Of a DNA stretch of 64,000 nt, positions 41,439 through 48,971 are shown in pieces; positions within the stretch are counted from its first letter, which is position 1, and each line of letters begins with the position of its first letter. The notes under the pieces are model-generated. The model did not search any database. It was not told the origin of the DNA and saw only the letters and a list, made by a program, of their open reading frames with translations. Made by a program: the position numbers and the translations under genes. The stretch is from Fermentibacter sp963718745 [NCBI: Candidatus Fermentibacterota bacterium] (GTDB lineage Bacteria > Fermentibacterota > Fermentibacteria > Fermentibacterales): assembly GCA_963718745.1 (NCBI GenBank), contig OY970370.1, positions 124,001 to 188,000 of the forward strand. Direction: 5' to 3'.

Positions 41439-42530
41439 ATGCCCTCCCTCCGTCAGATCTATGCTTCGATCCTCGTCTGCGCATTTCTCCTTGCCGTTCC
41501 CACAGAATCGGGAGCCTTCGGCTTCATCGACTCCTTCCGCGGGGGCACGGCGCTGGCAGGCGCCGGTGCCTATTCGGCCGCGCTCGGCGGATCGAGTTCG
41601 ACCTATCTGCTGGACGCTTCCGCGATCTTCCTGAATCCGGCCGGGCTGTCGTCGCTCGAGGGACCCTCGGTCTCACTCGGTGGAAGCGCCCTCGGATGGA
41701 AGGAGATCCACAGATACGGCGTCGGCCGCGAGCTGCGAAGCGACCGGATCACGGGCATGCGCTCCGTGGCGGCTGCCATGCCGATAGGCGGGGGAATCGT
41801 AGTGGCCGCTGGGATGGCGGCTGTTGCGGATGCCGACTATGCCGGCGCCAGATACCTGCTCGACCCCATCAGCGGGGATGTGACCGGACAGGAGATCCTG
41901 TACGCCTCCGGCACGCAGTGGGATGCCGTGGGCGGCATCTCGTACGAGCCGCTGGAGGGCCTCTACGCCGGCCTCTCCGCGGGATTCAGGACAGGCTCGA
42001 TAGAGCTGGACTACTTCCGATACGACGACTGGCTCGGGATGATAGACTCCGTGATGACCGACACGCTCGAGGTGAGCGAGCCCGCGGTGCGCGCCGGACT
42101 GATGAAGGTGTCCGACCTCACGACTCTCGGCGTGTGCTATTCGGCCGGCGGCGAGTGCCTCGCACCGGTTCTGTCCGGGGGTTTCAGCGTGGTGGCCCCC
42201 CACATCCAGAACGTCAGGGTCGGAATCGAAGGGGATCTTGTATCGCCCCTCGGCCGTAACGACTATGCCGGCAGGCTGCAGATCGAGTATCCCATCGCAG
42301 AAACCACGGAAATCCTGGCGGGCGTCTCCTTCTCCGAGCAGCCCTCCGAGACCGGTTCGGGAATGGGTTTCTCGCTCGGTGGATCGCAGACGGCAGGCAT
42401 GTTCCGTTTCATCACGGCCATGCACTGGCAGACAAAGAAGGTCTACGGCAGCTATGTCGAAGGCGAGGATGCTGACAGAGTGGATGACTCCACCACGGAG
42501 TTCATCATCGGAGTGTCGATTCTCCCCTGA
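41439..42530 (+). CDS. Outer-membrane beta-barrel protein (FadL/PorV-like)
   Basis: A 363-residue exported protein with signal peptide MPSLRQIYASILVCAFLLAVPTESGA. The mature part starts FRGGTALAGAGAYSAALGGSSSTYLLDASAIFLNPAGLSSLEGPSVSLGGSA. This 'early Gly/Ala then ...NPAGL' pattern is the signature of the FadL/OmpP1/PorV family. The rest is alternating amphipathic strands. AAAGGAG sits 5 nt before ATG 41439. PorV is the shuttle of the type 9 secretion system, of interest given the sorting-domain proteins here, but assignment beyond the barrel family is inference. It overlaps the convergent radical SAM gene by 26 bp. Confidence 0.75.
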   Translation: MPSLRQIYASILVCAFLLAVPTESGAFGFIDSFRGGTALAGAGAYSAALGGSSSTYLLDASAIFLNPAGLSSLEGPSVSLGGSALGWKEIHRYGVGRELRSDRITGMRSVAAAMPIGGGIVVAAGMAAVADADYAGARYLLDPISGDVTGQEILYASGTQWDAVGGISYEPLEGLYAGLSAGFRTGSIELDYFRYDDWLGMIDSVMTDTLEVSEPAVRAGLMKVSDLTTLGVCYSAGGECLAPVLSGGFSVVAPHIQNVRVGIEGDLVSPLGRNDYAGRLQIEYPIAETTEILAGVSFSEQPSETGSGMGFSLGGSQTAGMFRFITAMHWQTKKVYGSYVEGEDADRVDDSTTEFIIGVSILP

Positions 42531-43530
42531 AGATGCTGCCTGAATCGGAAGGGCGCGTTCCGCAAGCTCCTGATCCATAGGCCCTGCAGCCGCCCCTGCA
42601 GGACCGGAGACTTTCGCAGTCCTCGCATCCCTGACAGTAACAGCTCCTCCTGAAGCGCTCCGCTTCAACCGACACGGCGATCGATTCGAAGTCGCTGCTC
42701 AGGATGCTGCCGAGTCCGACGCCCACCTGTTCGCAGGGCCTGACCTCCCCCCACGGATCGACTGCCCACTTGGGTCCGGCACCCAGGCAGCCGCCGTTCT
42801 CGATCGCATGAGGACCAAGATCCGGCCACTCGCAAGGCGGGAGCACTATGCCCGTATAGATCCGGATCCCTGCGGTGGAGGCCGCCGAACCGGCCAGGTC
42901 CAGAGCCATCTTCAACTGATCCCTGGATGGAGCGACATCCTCCCAGGACCGTGTCGCCCTGCCGCCGGGGGCAAGGGGGATCAGCTGGAAGGAGGATGCG
43001 CCTAGAGCGAAGGCCATCTGCAGGGCGTCACCCGCCTCGGCACTGTTGAGCGAGCAGACGGTGAATGCGGCTGAAACCGGAAGAGCGGTTGCCGAGGCCG
43101 CCGAGATGCCGTGCATCGCATCCCGCAGGGCGTCGCGCCCGGAGATCGTTTCGAAGGTCGATCCGGACGCAGCGGGCAGGGATATCTGGAATCCGGTGAG
43201 ACCCGCCTCGGCCAGGCCCCTCGCCATGCCTGCGTCGATCAGGGTGCCGTTTGTGGCGAGGAAGACCTCCGGGGCGATCCTCGCCGCCTTCCTCACTATC
43301 TCGCGGAGATCGGTGCGCAGGGCGGGTTCGCCTCCGGAGACGGTCACGCCCCGGAAGGACGCTCCCGGGCCGAGTCTCTCCAGTATTTCGAAGACGGTGC
43401 CTTCGGGTGGCGCGGGACGGGCTTCGCCCTCCGCCGTCCAGGGGTTGCAGCAGTAGATGCATCCGAGGTTGCAGCGGGGTGTGGCCTCCAGAACCAGCCA
43501 GCGCTCTCCGGGCTTGTCTTCAGCGGGCAA
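42505..43530 (-). CDS. Radical SAM protein with SPASM-like C-terminus
   Basis: A 341-residue enzyme. The radical SAM site is CNLGCIYC (C20, C24, C27), followed by TVSGGEPALRTDL, FLATNGTLID and GFQISLPAAS strands. The C-terminus has a Cys-rich SPASM-type region (GGCLGAGPKWAVDPWGEVRPCEQVGV ... CYCQGCEDCESLRSCRGGCRAYGSGACG) for auxiliary FeS clusters. Such enzymes modify peptides, proteins or cofactors. The start is TTG at 43530, overlapping the stop of the upstream gene by 11 bp. No small Cys-rich precursor peptide was found beside it. Confidence 0.85.
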   Translation of the reverse strand: MPAEDKPGERWLVLEATPRCNLGCIYCCNPWTAEGEARPAPPEGTVFEILERLGPGASFRGVTVSGGEPALRTDLREIVRKAARIAPEVFLATNGTLIDAGMARGLAEAGLTGFQISLPAASGSTFETISGRDALRDAMHGISAASATALPVSAAFTVCSLNSAEAGDALQMAFALGASSFQLIPLAPGGRATRSWEDVAPSRDQLKMALDLAGSAASTAGIRIYTGIVLPPCEWPDLGPHAIENGGCLGAGPKWAVDPWGEVRPCEQVGVGLGSILSSDFESIAVSVEAERFRRSCYCQGCEDCESLRSCRGGCRAYGSGACGTRPSDSGSIFRGESTLR

Positions 43531-44320
43531 GGACCAGATCGGTGAGCAGTGTTCCGAGACCGGGGAGGAGCGCTCTGATGCTGTCGGTTTCCGCTATCGC
43601 CCCGTCGATCGAGAGCCTCTGATCGCTGGAGATGGTCCCGGAGGTGTCGTAGAATGCCCTGAGCTCCTCGAGCCTGATCTGGACGAGGGCCCAGGAAGGT
43701 TCCGGCAGCGGGTCCTGCAGGGAATAGGTATAGATCCGCGGGGTCGCCAGCACATCCAGCAGCAGCGCGGCTGCAGCCGTATCGAATGCAGCCCTGACAG
43801 CCTCCGCGCTCTCGATGGAACCCATGAGACCGCGGGAGCGGAGGTCCTCGATCGCGTCGAGGCGCCTCTCGAAGGACAGCAGGGACATCTCGGCGTCCTG
43901 CATGACCGCGGGCATTATCATCCTGGTCATCATGCTCCTCGAGCCGAAGAGCATGCCCTGTATCCGGAGCATGCAGAGCCGTCCGAGGAGCGACAGTTCG
44001 GCGGAGGCGGGAGCGGTCGCGGCAAGGATCTCCAGGTCTCCGGTGATCCTCGTCCTCAGCGTTTCCGCCTTCTCGGCGTCGATCACGCCGGCATAGAAGT
44101 CACCGCTCCCGGGCTGGGCGACGGCCGTCATCTGCGTCCAGGCCTCCCTCAGATCGGCCCAGGCCGGAGATCCCATTATCGTCGACAGCACGGAGTCACG
44201 TGCGGACGGGAGGGCAACAGTCTCCCCGGGGGAGCCTGCGGAAGGTGCGGCTGCCGCTGCCCGTCCTGCGACCAGGCCTGGCAGGAACAGAAGTCCGGTG
44301 GCGCGAAGCGATGCCTTCAT
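43520..44320 (-). CDS. Secreted alpha-helical protein of unknown function
   Basis: A 266-residue protein with signal peptide MKASLRATGLLFLPGLVAGRAAAA and a mature part that is almost entirely helical (WADLREAWTQMTAVAQ, AEKAETLRTRITGDLEILAATA, MLRIQGMLFGSRSMMTRMIMPAVMQDAEMSLLSFERRLDAIEDLRSRG). No cysteines, motifs or family are recognised in the mature part. It is coupled to the downstream radical SAM gene by overlap, so a role as its partner is possible but unproven. There is no strong ribosome-binding site. Confidence 0.55.
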   Translation of the reverse strand: MKASLRATGLLFLPGLVAGRAAAAAPSAGSPGETVALPSARDSVLSTIMGSPAWADLREAWTQMTAVAQPGSGDFYAGVIDAEKAETLRTRITGDLEILAATAPASAELSLLGRLCMLRIQGMLFGSRSMMTRMIMPAVMQDAEMSLLSFERRLDAIEDLRSRGLMGSIESAEAVRAAFDTAAAALLLDVLATPRIYTYSLQDPLPEPSWALVQIRLEELRAFYDTSGTISSDQRLSIDGAIAETDSIRALLPGLGTLLTDLVLAR

Positions 44321-44419
44321 GAACCGATTATTGCCTCCGGGGAGCCCGGGGTCACTCTCCCGGCGGGGTGGGCAGGGGCTATGTTCCTCCGGACCGGCAG
44401 CAACCCGGAGGTCCGTTTG

Positions 44420-44896
44420 GTGAAGGTCGGCACTCTCTGTTACATCAGGCGCGGCGGCAGGACGCTGATGATGCTCAGGACGAAGCTGCGGGGAGATCCG
44501 CACTGGGGCAGGTGGAACGGCCTCGGCGGGAAGATGGAGCCCGGGGAGACCCCGGAGGCCTGCGTGAAGCGCGAGGTACTGGAGGAATCGGGCCTTGTCC
44601 TGGAGGATCCCCGTCTCAGAGGCATCCTCACATTCCCGGCTTTCGAGGGTGATGACGCATGGTATGTCTTCCTCTTCGAGGCCTTCTCGTTCTCGGGCGA
44701 ACTCCGTGAATGCAGGGAGGGGTACCTGGAGTGGGTGGACGACTCGGCGATCCCGACTCTGAACATGTGGGAGGGCGACCATCTCTTCCTCTCCTGGATG
44801 GCCGAGGGACGGTTCTTCTCGGGCAGGCTCGCCTATGGACCCGGCGGGCTCGTCGATCATGAAGTGGTCTTCTATTCTTCGGAGGCGGCCAGGTGA
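44420..44896 (+). CDS. NUDIX hydrolase (MutT/MTH1-like)
   Basis: A 158-residue NUDIX protein. The Nudix box is complete: GGKMEPGETPEACVKREVLEESGLVLEDP (G-x5-E-x7-R-E-V-x-E-E-S-G). The opening KVGTLCYIRRGGRTLMMLRTKLRGDPHWGRWNGLG and the tail resemble 8-oxo-dGTP diphosphatases, so nucleotide-pool cleansing is likely. GTG 44420 has GGAGGT 7 nt upstream and gives the usual family N-terminus; an ATG at 44381 would add 13 residues. Its stop overlaps the next GTG (GTGA). Confidence 0.9.
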   Translation: MKVGTLCYIRRGGRTLMMLRTKLRGDPHWGRWNGLGGKMEPGETPEACVKREVLEESGLVLEDPRLRGILTFPAFEGDDAWYVFLFEAFSFSGELRECREGYLEWVDDSAIPTLNMWEGDHLFLSWMAEGRFFSGRLAYGPGGLVDHEVVFYSSEAAR

Positions 44897-46269
44897 AGAC
44901 AGGATTATTCTTCTCGGTCATGGCGGCGGCTCTCTCCTGCGGGGGTTCCAGACCCGTCGAACAGGATCCCTCGGGCCGCTGGAACGGCGTGATCTCCATC
45001 TCCGGACAGAACATCGACATCGCGGTCGAGATTGCCGGCCCGGCCGACTCTCTCTCAGCCACCATCGACATCCCCGTCCAGGGAGCCTTCGACCTGGGGC
45101 TCGATCTGGTCTGGATGGAGGGCGACAGCATCGGTTTCTCACTCCCGTCCTTCCTCGGCACGGCAGGGTTCCGGGGCGTGATTGCGGGCGATGCGATCTC
45201 GGGCAGCTTCATCCAGGGCGGCCAGGAAGGCACATTCATGCTCAGGCGCGCCTTCGGAGGCGAAAGGCCCTACACCTCCCGGGAGGTGGAGTTCGAGTCG
45301 GAGGGCTGGACCTACTCCGGCACCATCACGATGCCCCCGGGCGAAGGTCCCTTCCCCGGCGTCGTGCTGATATCCGGCAGCGGGGTGCAGGGGAGGGATG
45401 AGTTCGTATCAGGATTCGGCGTGCTCGGTGCGATCGCGGACTCCCTCTCGTGCAGCGGAGTCGCGGTGCTGAGGTGCGACGACAGGGGCTACGGAGCGTC
45501 ACCGGTCGCCGCCCTCTACAACACCTACCGGATACTGGCCGCGGATGCCAGGGCGATGCTCAGAGTCCTGGAGGCGGAAGAAGGCGTGGACACCACCAGG
45601 ACCGGCTTCATCGGACACAGCGAGGGGTCCACGGTTGCGCTGATCGCCGCCTACGACTCCACGTGCGGCGCCGACTTCGTGATCTGTCTCGCCGGCCCGG
45701 CGGTGCCGGGATACGACCTTCTGATCGAGCAGATCACGGACATCTCGAGACTCGCCGGGGAGGACGAGGAGCGCATCCAGGTGCTCGTCGAAGCCCAGAG
45801 GGCCGTGATGGATGCGGTAATGGCGGGGGACAGCGGTGTCGCGGCGCTCGATTCCGTCCTCGAATCGCAGATCAGGATCCAGATCGAGTCGCTGTCCGGT
45901 GAGGAGCTCGCTGCCCTCGGCGACGTGGAGAGCTACGTCGCCGCGTCGCTCGTCCAGACAAGGACCATAGCCGGGAGCCCCTGGTTCAGCGAGTTCATAG
46001 CGACCGATCCCGCCGAATTTGCGAGGGCGTGCAGGTGCCCTGTGTCCGCAGTCTACGGCTCGCTCGACGTGCAGGTCGACGCGGATCAGAACGCCCCGGT
46101 GATGGCGGAGGCGCTGGCCGGCAAGGAGGGATCGGCGGTCGAGGTCCTGGAAGGCGCGAACCACCTCTTCCAGACGGCCGTGACCGGGGGGATCGAGGAA
46201 TACGGTGCACTGGAGCAGGCATTCGATCCCGCGCTCCTTCCGCTGCTCCACAGCTGGCTCCGTATCTGA
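44893..46269 (+). CDS. Alpha/beta-hydrolase lipoprotein
   Basis: A 458-residue exported hydrolase. The lipobox ALSC follows MKTGLFFSVMAA. Residues 25-130 form a beta domain (WNGVISISGQNIDIAVEIAG ... GDAISGSFIQGGQEGTFML), like those that precede many S9/DUF3887-type hydrolases. The alpha/beta-hydrolase domain has the oxyanion/strand region PGVVLISGSGVQGRDE, DRGYGAS, the nucleophile elbow GHSEG, acid region VYGSLDVQVDADQN and the His in EGANHLFQ. Likely an esterase or peptidase anchored in an envelope membrane. GTG start coupled to the NUDIX gene. Confidence 0.85.
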   Translation: MKTGLFFSVMAAALSCGGSRPVEQDPSGRWNGVISISGQNIDIAVEIAGPADSLSATIDIPVQGAFDLGLDLVWMEGDSIGFSLPSFLGTAGFRGVIAGDAISGSFIQGGQEGTFMLRRAFGGERPYTSREVEFESEGWTYSGTITMPPGEGPFPGVVLISGSGVQGRDEFVSGFGVLGAIADSLSCSGVAVLRCDDRGYGASPVAALYNTYRILAADARAMLRVLEAEEGVDTTRTGFIGHSEGSTVALIAAYDSTCGADFVICLAGPAVPGYDLLIEQITDISRLAGEDEERIQVLVEAQRAVMDAVMAGDSGVAALDSVLESQIRIQIESLSGEELAALGDVESYVAASLVQTRTIAGSPWFSEFIATDPAEFARACRCPVSAVYGSLDVQVDADQNAPVMAEALAGKEGSAVEVLEGANHLFQTAVTGGIEEYGALEQAFDPALLPLLHSWLRI

Positions 46270-46295
46270 CAGTTCCAGGTTTAAAAGCTTGAAAT
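46270..46295 (-). repeat. Dispersed intergenic repeat, copy C (inverted)
   Basis: Read on the minus strand this is ATTTCAAGC then TTTTAAACCTGGAACTG, matching copies A and B. It starts directly after the hydrolase stop. With the segment at 46406-46429 it forms the ends of an imperfect inverted repeat of about 160 bp that fills the convergent gap. Confidence 0.6.
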
Positions 46296-46405
46296 GCAGT
46301 TGCATCACGTAGTGTAGCATGCATATGAATACTGAACTGTCCTGCTGCCTGCGGCATAAACCGTGAAACAGGATATGATGATGCCCGGCATCATGTTGCA
46401 TGCGC

Positions 46406-46429
46406 ATCTGAAGCATCTGAAACCAGGAA
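46406..46429 (+). repeat. 24-bp repeat, second copy
   Basis: Identical to 25032-25055 in tag. It also resembles the complement of copy C (GCAT-x-T-x-AAGC ... AAACC-x-GGAA). No gene is seen from 46270 to 46448. Confidence 0.6.
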
Positions 46430-46448
46430 TGGACCTACCGGTCGCCGA

Positions 46449-47270
46449 TCAGTAGGTGACGGCGAAGAGGAAGGGCCAGTGCTTGCCGGTGAGGATCATG
46501 CGGCCTTCCGGGTCGAATGCTATCCCGTTGAGGACTTCTGCCGACGGCCAGGCATTCCGGTCCAGCAGGCCGGATGCGTCGATTACCGTGAGAACTCTTC
46601 CTGTTGCGGCATCGATGGCAAGCACCGTCTCAAGACCCCACTGGTTCGCGTAGATGATCCCGTCCCTGAACTCCAACTCATTGAGAAGCGAGGCGGCCGA
46701 TCCACCCACGGTCACCTGCATCCTTCGAAGCGGAGCGAAGGTGGCCGGGTCGCGCACCGTGATCACGCCGCTCCCGTCGCTCATGAAGAGTACGCTGTCG
46801 GATGCTGTCAGACCCCATCCCTCTCCAGCGTACTCGAAGGCGCCGCACTCCTCGAGCCCGGGCAGGGAGAACTTCAGTGCAACACCCTCCCGCCAGGTCA
46901 GCAGGAACAGGGTATCGTCCAGGATCGCCACCCCCTCTGCGAACAGCTCTTGCGGCAGGGTCACCTCGTCGAGCACGGCCATCGAGGGATAGTCGATCCT
47001 CCGCAGCAGAGAGGAAGCGTACCCGCCTGACGATTCGTACAAGTCCCCGTCGTAGAAGCACAGTCCCTGCGTGTACATCGCGGCATCGTGTCCGATGGTG
47101 TCTGTAGCGGAGGCATCCGCGATCCCGTAGGATCGTGTCCGGGGTTCCGCCGTGGTTCCAGCCGGATCGGATGCAGGATGAGAATCCCTGGAACAGGCAG
47201 AACCGGCGGCGACCAGCAGGACTGAAAGGAGGAGCGACCGGCGGAGATGGCGGGAGATCGGACCGCGCAT
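46449..47270 (-). CDS. Glutaminyl-peptide cyclotransferase (plant/bacterial propeller type), lipoprotein
   Basis: A 273-residue enzyme that converts N-terminal Gln to pyroglutamate. The lipobox AGSAC follows a basic, hydrophobic signal. The five-bladed propeller family is recognised by YTQGLCFYDGDLYESSGGYASSLLRRID, EVTLPQELFAEGVAILDDTLFLLTWREGVALKF, GEGWGLTASDSVLFMSDGS, LNELEFRDGIIYANQW and the end EVLNGIAFDPEGRMILTGKHWPFLFAV. It would act in the periplasm or cell surface, perhaps on exported proteins of this organism. Monocistronic, facing the hydrolase gene. Confidence 0.9.
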   Translation of the reverse strand: MRGPISRHLRRSLLLSVLLVAAGSACSRDSHPASDPAGTTAEPRTRSYGIADASATDTIGHDAAMYTQGLCFYDGDLYESSGGYASSLLRRIDYPSMAVLDEVTLPQELFAEGVAILDDTLFLLTWREGVALKFSLPGLEECGAFEYAGEGWGLTASDSVLFMSDGSGVITVRDPATFAPLRRMQVTVGGSAASLLNELEFRDGIIYANQWGLETVLAIDAATGRVLTVIDASGLLDRNAWPSAEVLNGIAFDPEGRMILTGKHWPFLFAVTY

Positions 47271-47468
47271 GGAGACTCTCCGAAGGAACAGGAACTGAAT
47301 CGTTTCGTTACGGACAGGCTTTCTTCGCTCGCAGATCCGCCCGGGGCCGTCGGCCGATCCGAAAGCCGTCGCGGCCTTCCTTCGTGAAAACCGCGACGGG
47401 CTGTCCGGACCGGGCTCGGGGGAGGGATCGAAGGCGCTGGCAGAAAGTGGCATCGATCCCATCCGCGA

Positions 47469-48431
47469 CTACCTTGTGCCGCCTCCGGAGGAACCGCCCC
47501 CGGACGAGCCTCCCCTCGAGCCGCTTCCCGTCGATGGTGAGACCGGCGCAGCAGAGGAAGAGGAGTAGGCGGCGGGGGAGGAGGCCGTCAGCAGAGCTTC
47601 CTGGAAGCGTGCGAGCCTGGCCTCGTAACCTGCGGTGCGGCCCGAAGCCGTACCGCCGATGTCCTCCATGCGGTCCTCGGGTGACGGATGGGTCTGCCAG
47701 AATCCGGGGCCGCTCCTCTGGGTCACCGAGGCCATGCGCGACAGGACCCGGGAGAGAGCGCCGGGATCGTATCCGGCCGATGCCGCGATTATAACGGCGA
47801 GGCTGTCGGCGGAAGTCTCCGCCTCACGGGAGTAACCCTTGGTGACGAGTGCCTCCGTGATGTCGGAGGCGACATCTCCGTAGCTCTCCGCAGCCTCCTG
47901 GAGCTCGCCGGAACCGAAGCGTTCCGCACCGGCCATGCCTGCTACCGAGAAGGCCTCGATCCAGCGGGACTGCTGCACCGTTCCGACACCGTGGTTCAGG
48001 CACACGTGAGCTATCTCGTGAGCCAGGACGCAGGCCAGCTCGTCCTCGTCCCGGATCTGGTCCAGGAGTCCCCGGGTGATGAAGATGGTGCCCCCCGGGC
48101 ATGCCATGGCGTTGATCTGGTTCGAGTCCAGGAGCTGGAAATGCCATCCCCCGTACGTGCAGGGTTTCGGGGAGTTCATGGCCGCCCAGCTCCCCACCGA
48201 GTTGAGGTAGGAGTGGAACGCGAAGCCCCCGGAGGGGGTGAAGTCCGCGAGGATGTTGGCGGCCACCGCACGGCCGATGTAGTACTCTTCGCTGTCCGAT
48301 ATCCCGCGTGAGGCCTGGGCGAATGCGTCCACCACACCCAGTGCGGTCTGGGCGTCTTCGCTCTCGACTATGTCTGTGATGTCGTCCAGTCCCCATGCGA
48401 TGAGACTCAGTGCAAGCAGGAGCCCTGTCAT
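47469..48431 (-). CDS. M48-family metalloprotease
   Basis: A 320-residue exported zinc protease. A short N-terminal hydrophobic segment (MTGLLLALSLIAWGL) is followed by the M48 domain: NQINAMACPGGTIFITRGLLDQIRDEDELACVLAHEIAHVCLNHG with the HEIAH zinc site, and the downstream Glu ligand in REAETSADSLAV. The THPSPEDRM block is typical of periplasmic BepA/Loi-type proteins. The last 50 residues are low-complexity Ser/Gly/Pro. The start overlaps the SH3 gene stop (ATGA), so the two are coupled. Confidence 0.9.
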   Translation of the reverse strand: MTGLLLALSLIAWGLDDITDIVESEDAQTALGVVDAFAQASRGISDSEEYYIGRAVAANILADFTPSGGFAFHSYLNSVGSWAAMNSPKPCTYGGWHFQLLDSNQINAMACPGGTIFITRGLLDQIRDEDELACVLAHEIAHVCLNHGVGTVQQSRWIEAFSVAGMAGAERFGSGELQEAAESYGDVASDITEALVTKGYSREAETSADSLAVIIAASAGYDPGALSRVLSRMASVTQRSGPGFWQTHPSPEDRMEDIGGTASGRTAGYEARLARFQEALLTASSPAAYSSSSAAPVSPSTGSGSRGGSSGGGSSGGGTR

Positions 48432-48961
48432 CGGGAGCCCCCCCTTCCGGACCCGCCGGCGGCAGGTGCGGCCGGCTCGGAGGAGACCTCGGGAAGGAGC
48501 GCTGGATCAACCAGGCCGCCCTGGGCGAGGAAGCTGTTCATGAACGCCTCGCTTATTTCGAAGTCCTCGATCCTGTCGACTGCATCGAAGTCCAGGGCAG
48601 GATTGTCACCTGCGTACTCGGCTTCCACGTCTGAGTTGAAGCCTCTTCCCGCGAGCGTGACCTCGTCCTGGGTGACGGATCCCGATCCGGACGACACCGA
48701 GCCGGAACCGGCAGAAGCGGCCGTCAGGGCGGTAGCGTGGACCCAGCCGCTGAGCGTGGAGGAAGCTGAAACCCTGAACCACTGGTTCCCGACCTCGAGG
48801 ATCGTGAGGACCTGTCCCAGCTCCAGTTCGGCCACAGGCTGGGCATAGAACGCGGGTGACGGGAAGATGTACTGTCTCATCACCTTCACGGTCGCCTCGT
48901 CACCGGTCGAGAGGACCGGGTCCGAAGCGAGAAGCGACATCAGCAGCACCAGCAATGTCAT
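48428..48961 (-). CDS. Exported bacterial SH3-domain protein
   Basis: A 177-residue protein. The signal peptide MTLLVLLMSLLASDPVLS is followed by an SH3b domain (about 25-82: VMRQYIFPSPAFYAQPVAELELGQVLTILEVGNQWFRVSASSTLSGWVHATAL). A low-complexity Ser/Gly linker and an acidic helical tail ending in Gly/Arg follow. SH3b modules bind peptidoglycan or protein partners. It lies between the CHASE2 cyclase and the M48 protease and overlaps the latter, so it may position the protease. Confidence 0.78.
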   Translation of the reverse strand: MTLLVLLMSLLASDPVLSTGDEATVKVMRQYIFPSPAFYAQPVAELELGQVLTILEVGNQWFRVSASSTLSGWVHATALTAASAGSGSVSSGSGSVTQDEVTLAGRGFNSDVEAEYAGDNPALDFDAVDRIEDFEISEAFMNSFLAQGGLVDPALLPEVSSEPAAPAAGGSGRGGSR

Positions 48962-48971
48962 TCTCCACCCC

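Noticed and set aside
41439-42530. Firm assignment as the T9SS shuttle PorV
   Set aside because: The barrel start fits the broader FadL/OmpP1/PorV family, but no other T9SS core gene (PorK/L/M/N/U, SprA) is in the window.
42505-44320. RiPP cluster around the SPASM radical SAM gene
   Set aside because: No short precursor peptide, leader-binding domain or exporter was found next to it.
47270-47567. Possible plus-strand small gene (DSPKEQELNRFVTDRL... then a second frame ending PVDGETGAAEEEE)
   Set aside because: The two protein-like stretches are in different frames, lack a start codon in frame, and the second overlaps the M48 gene end antisense. Kept as a curiosity only.
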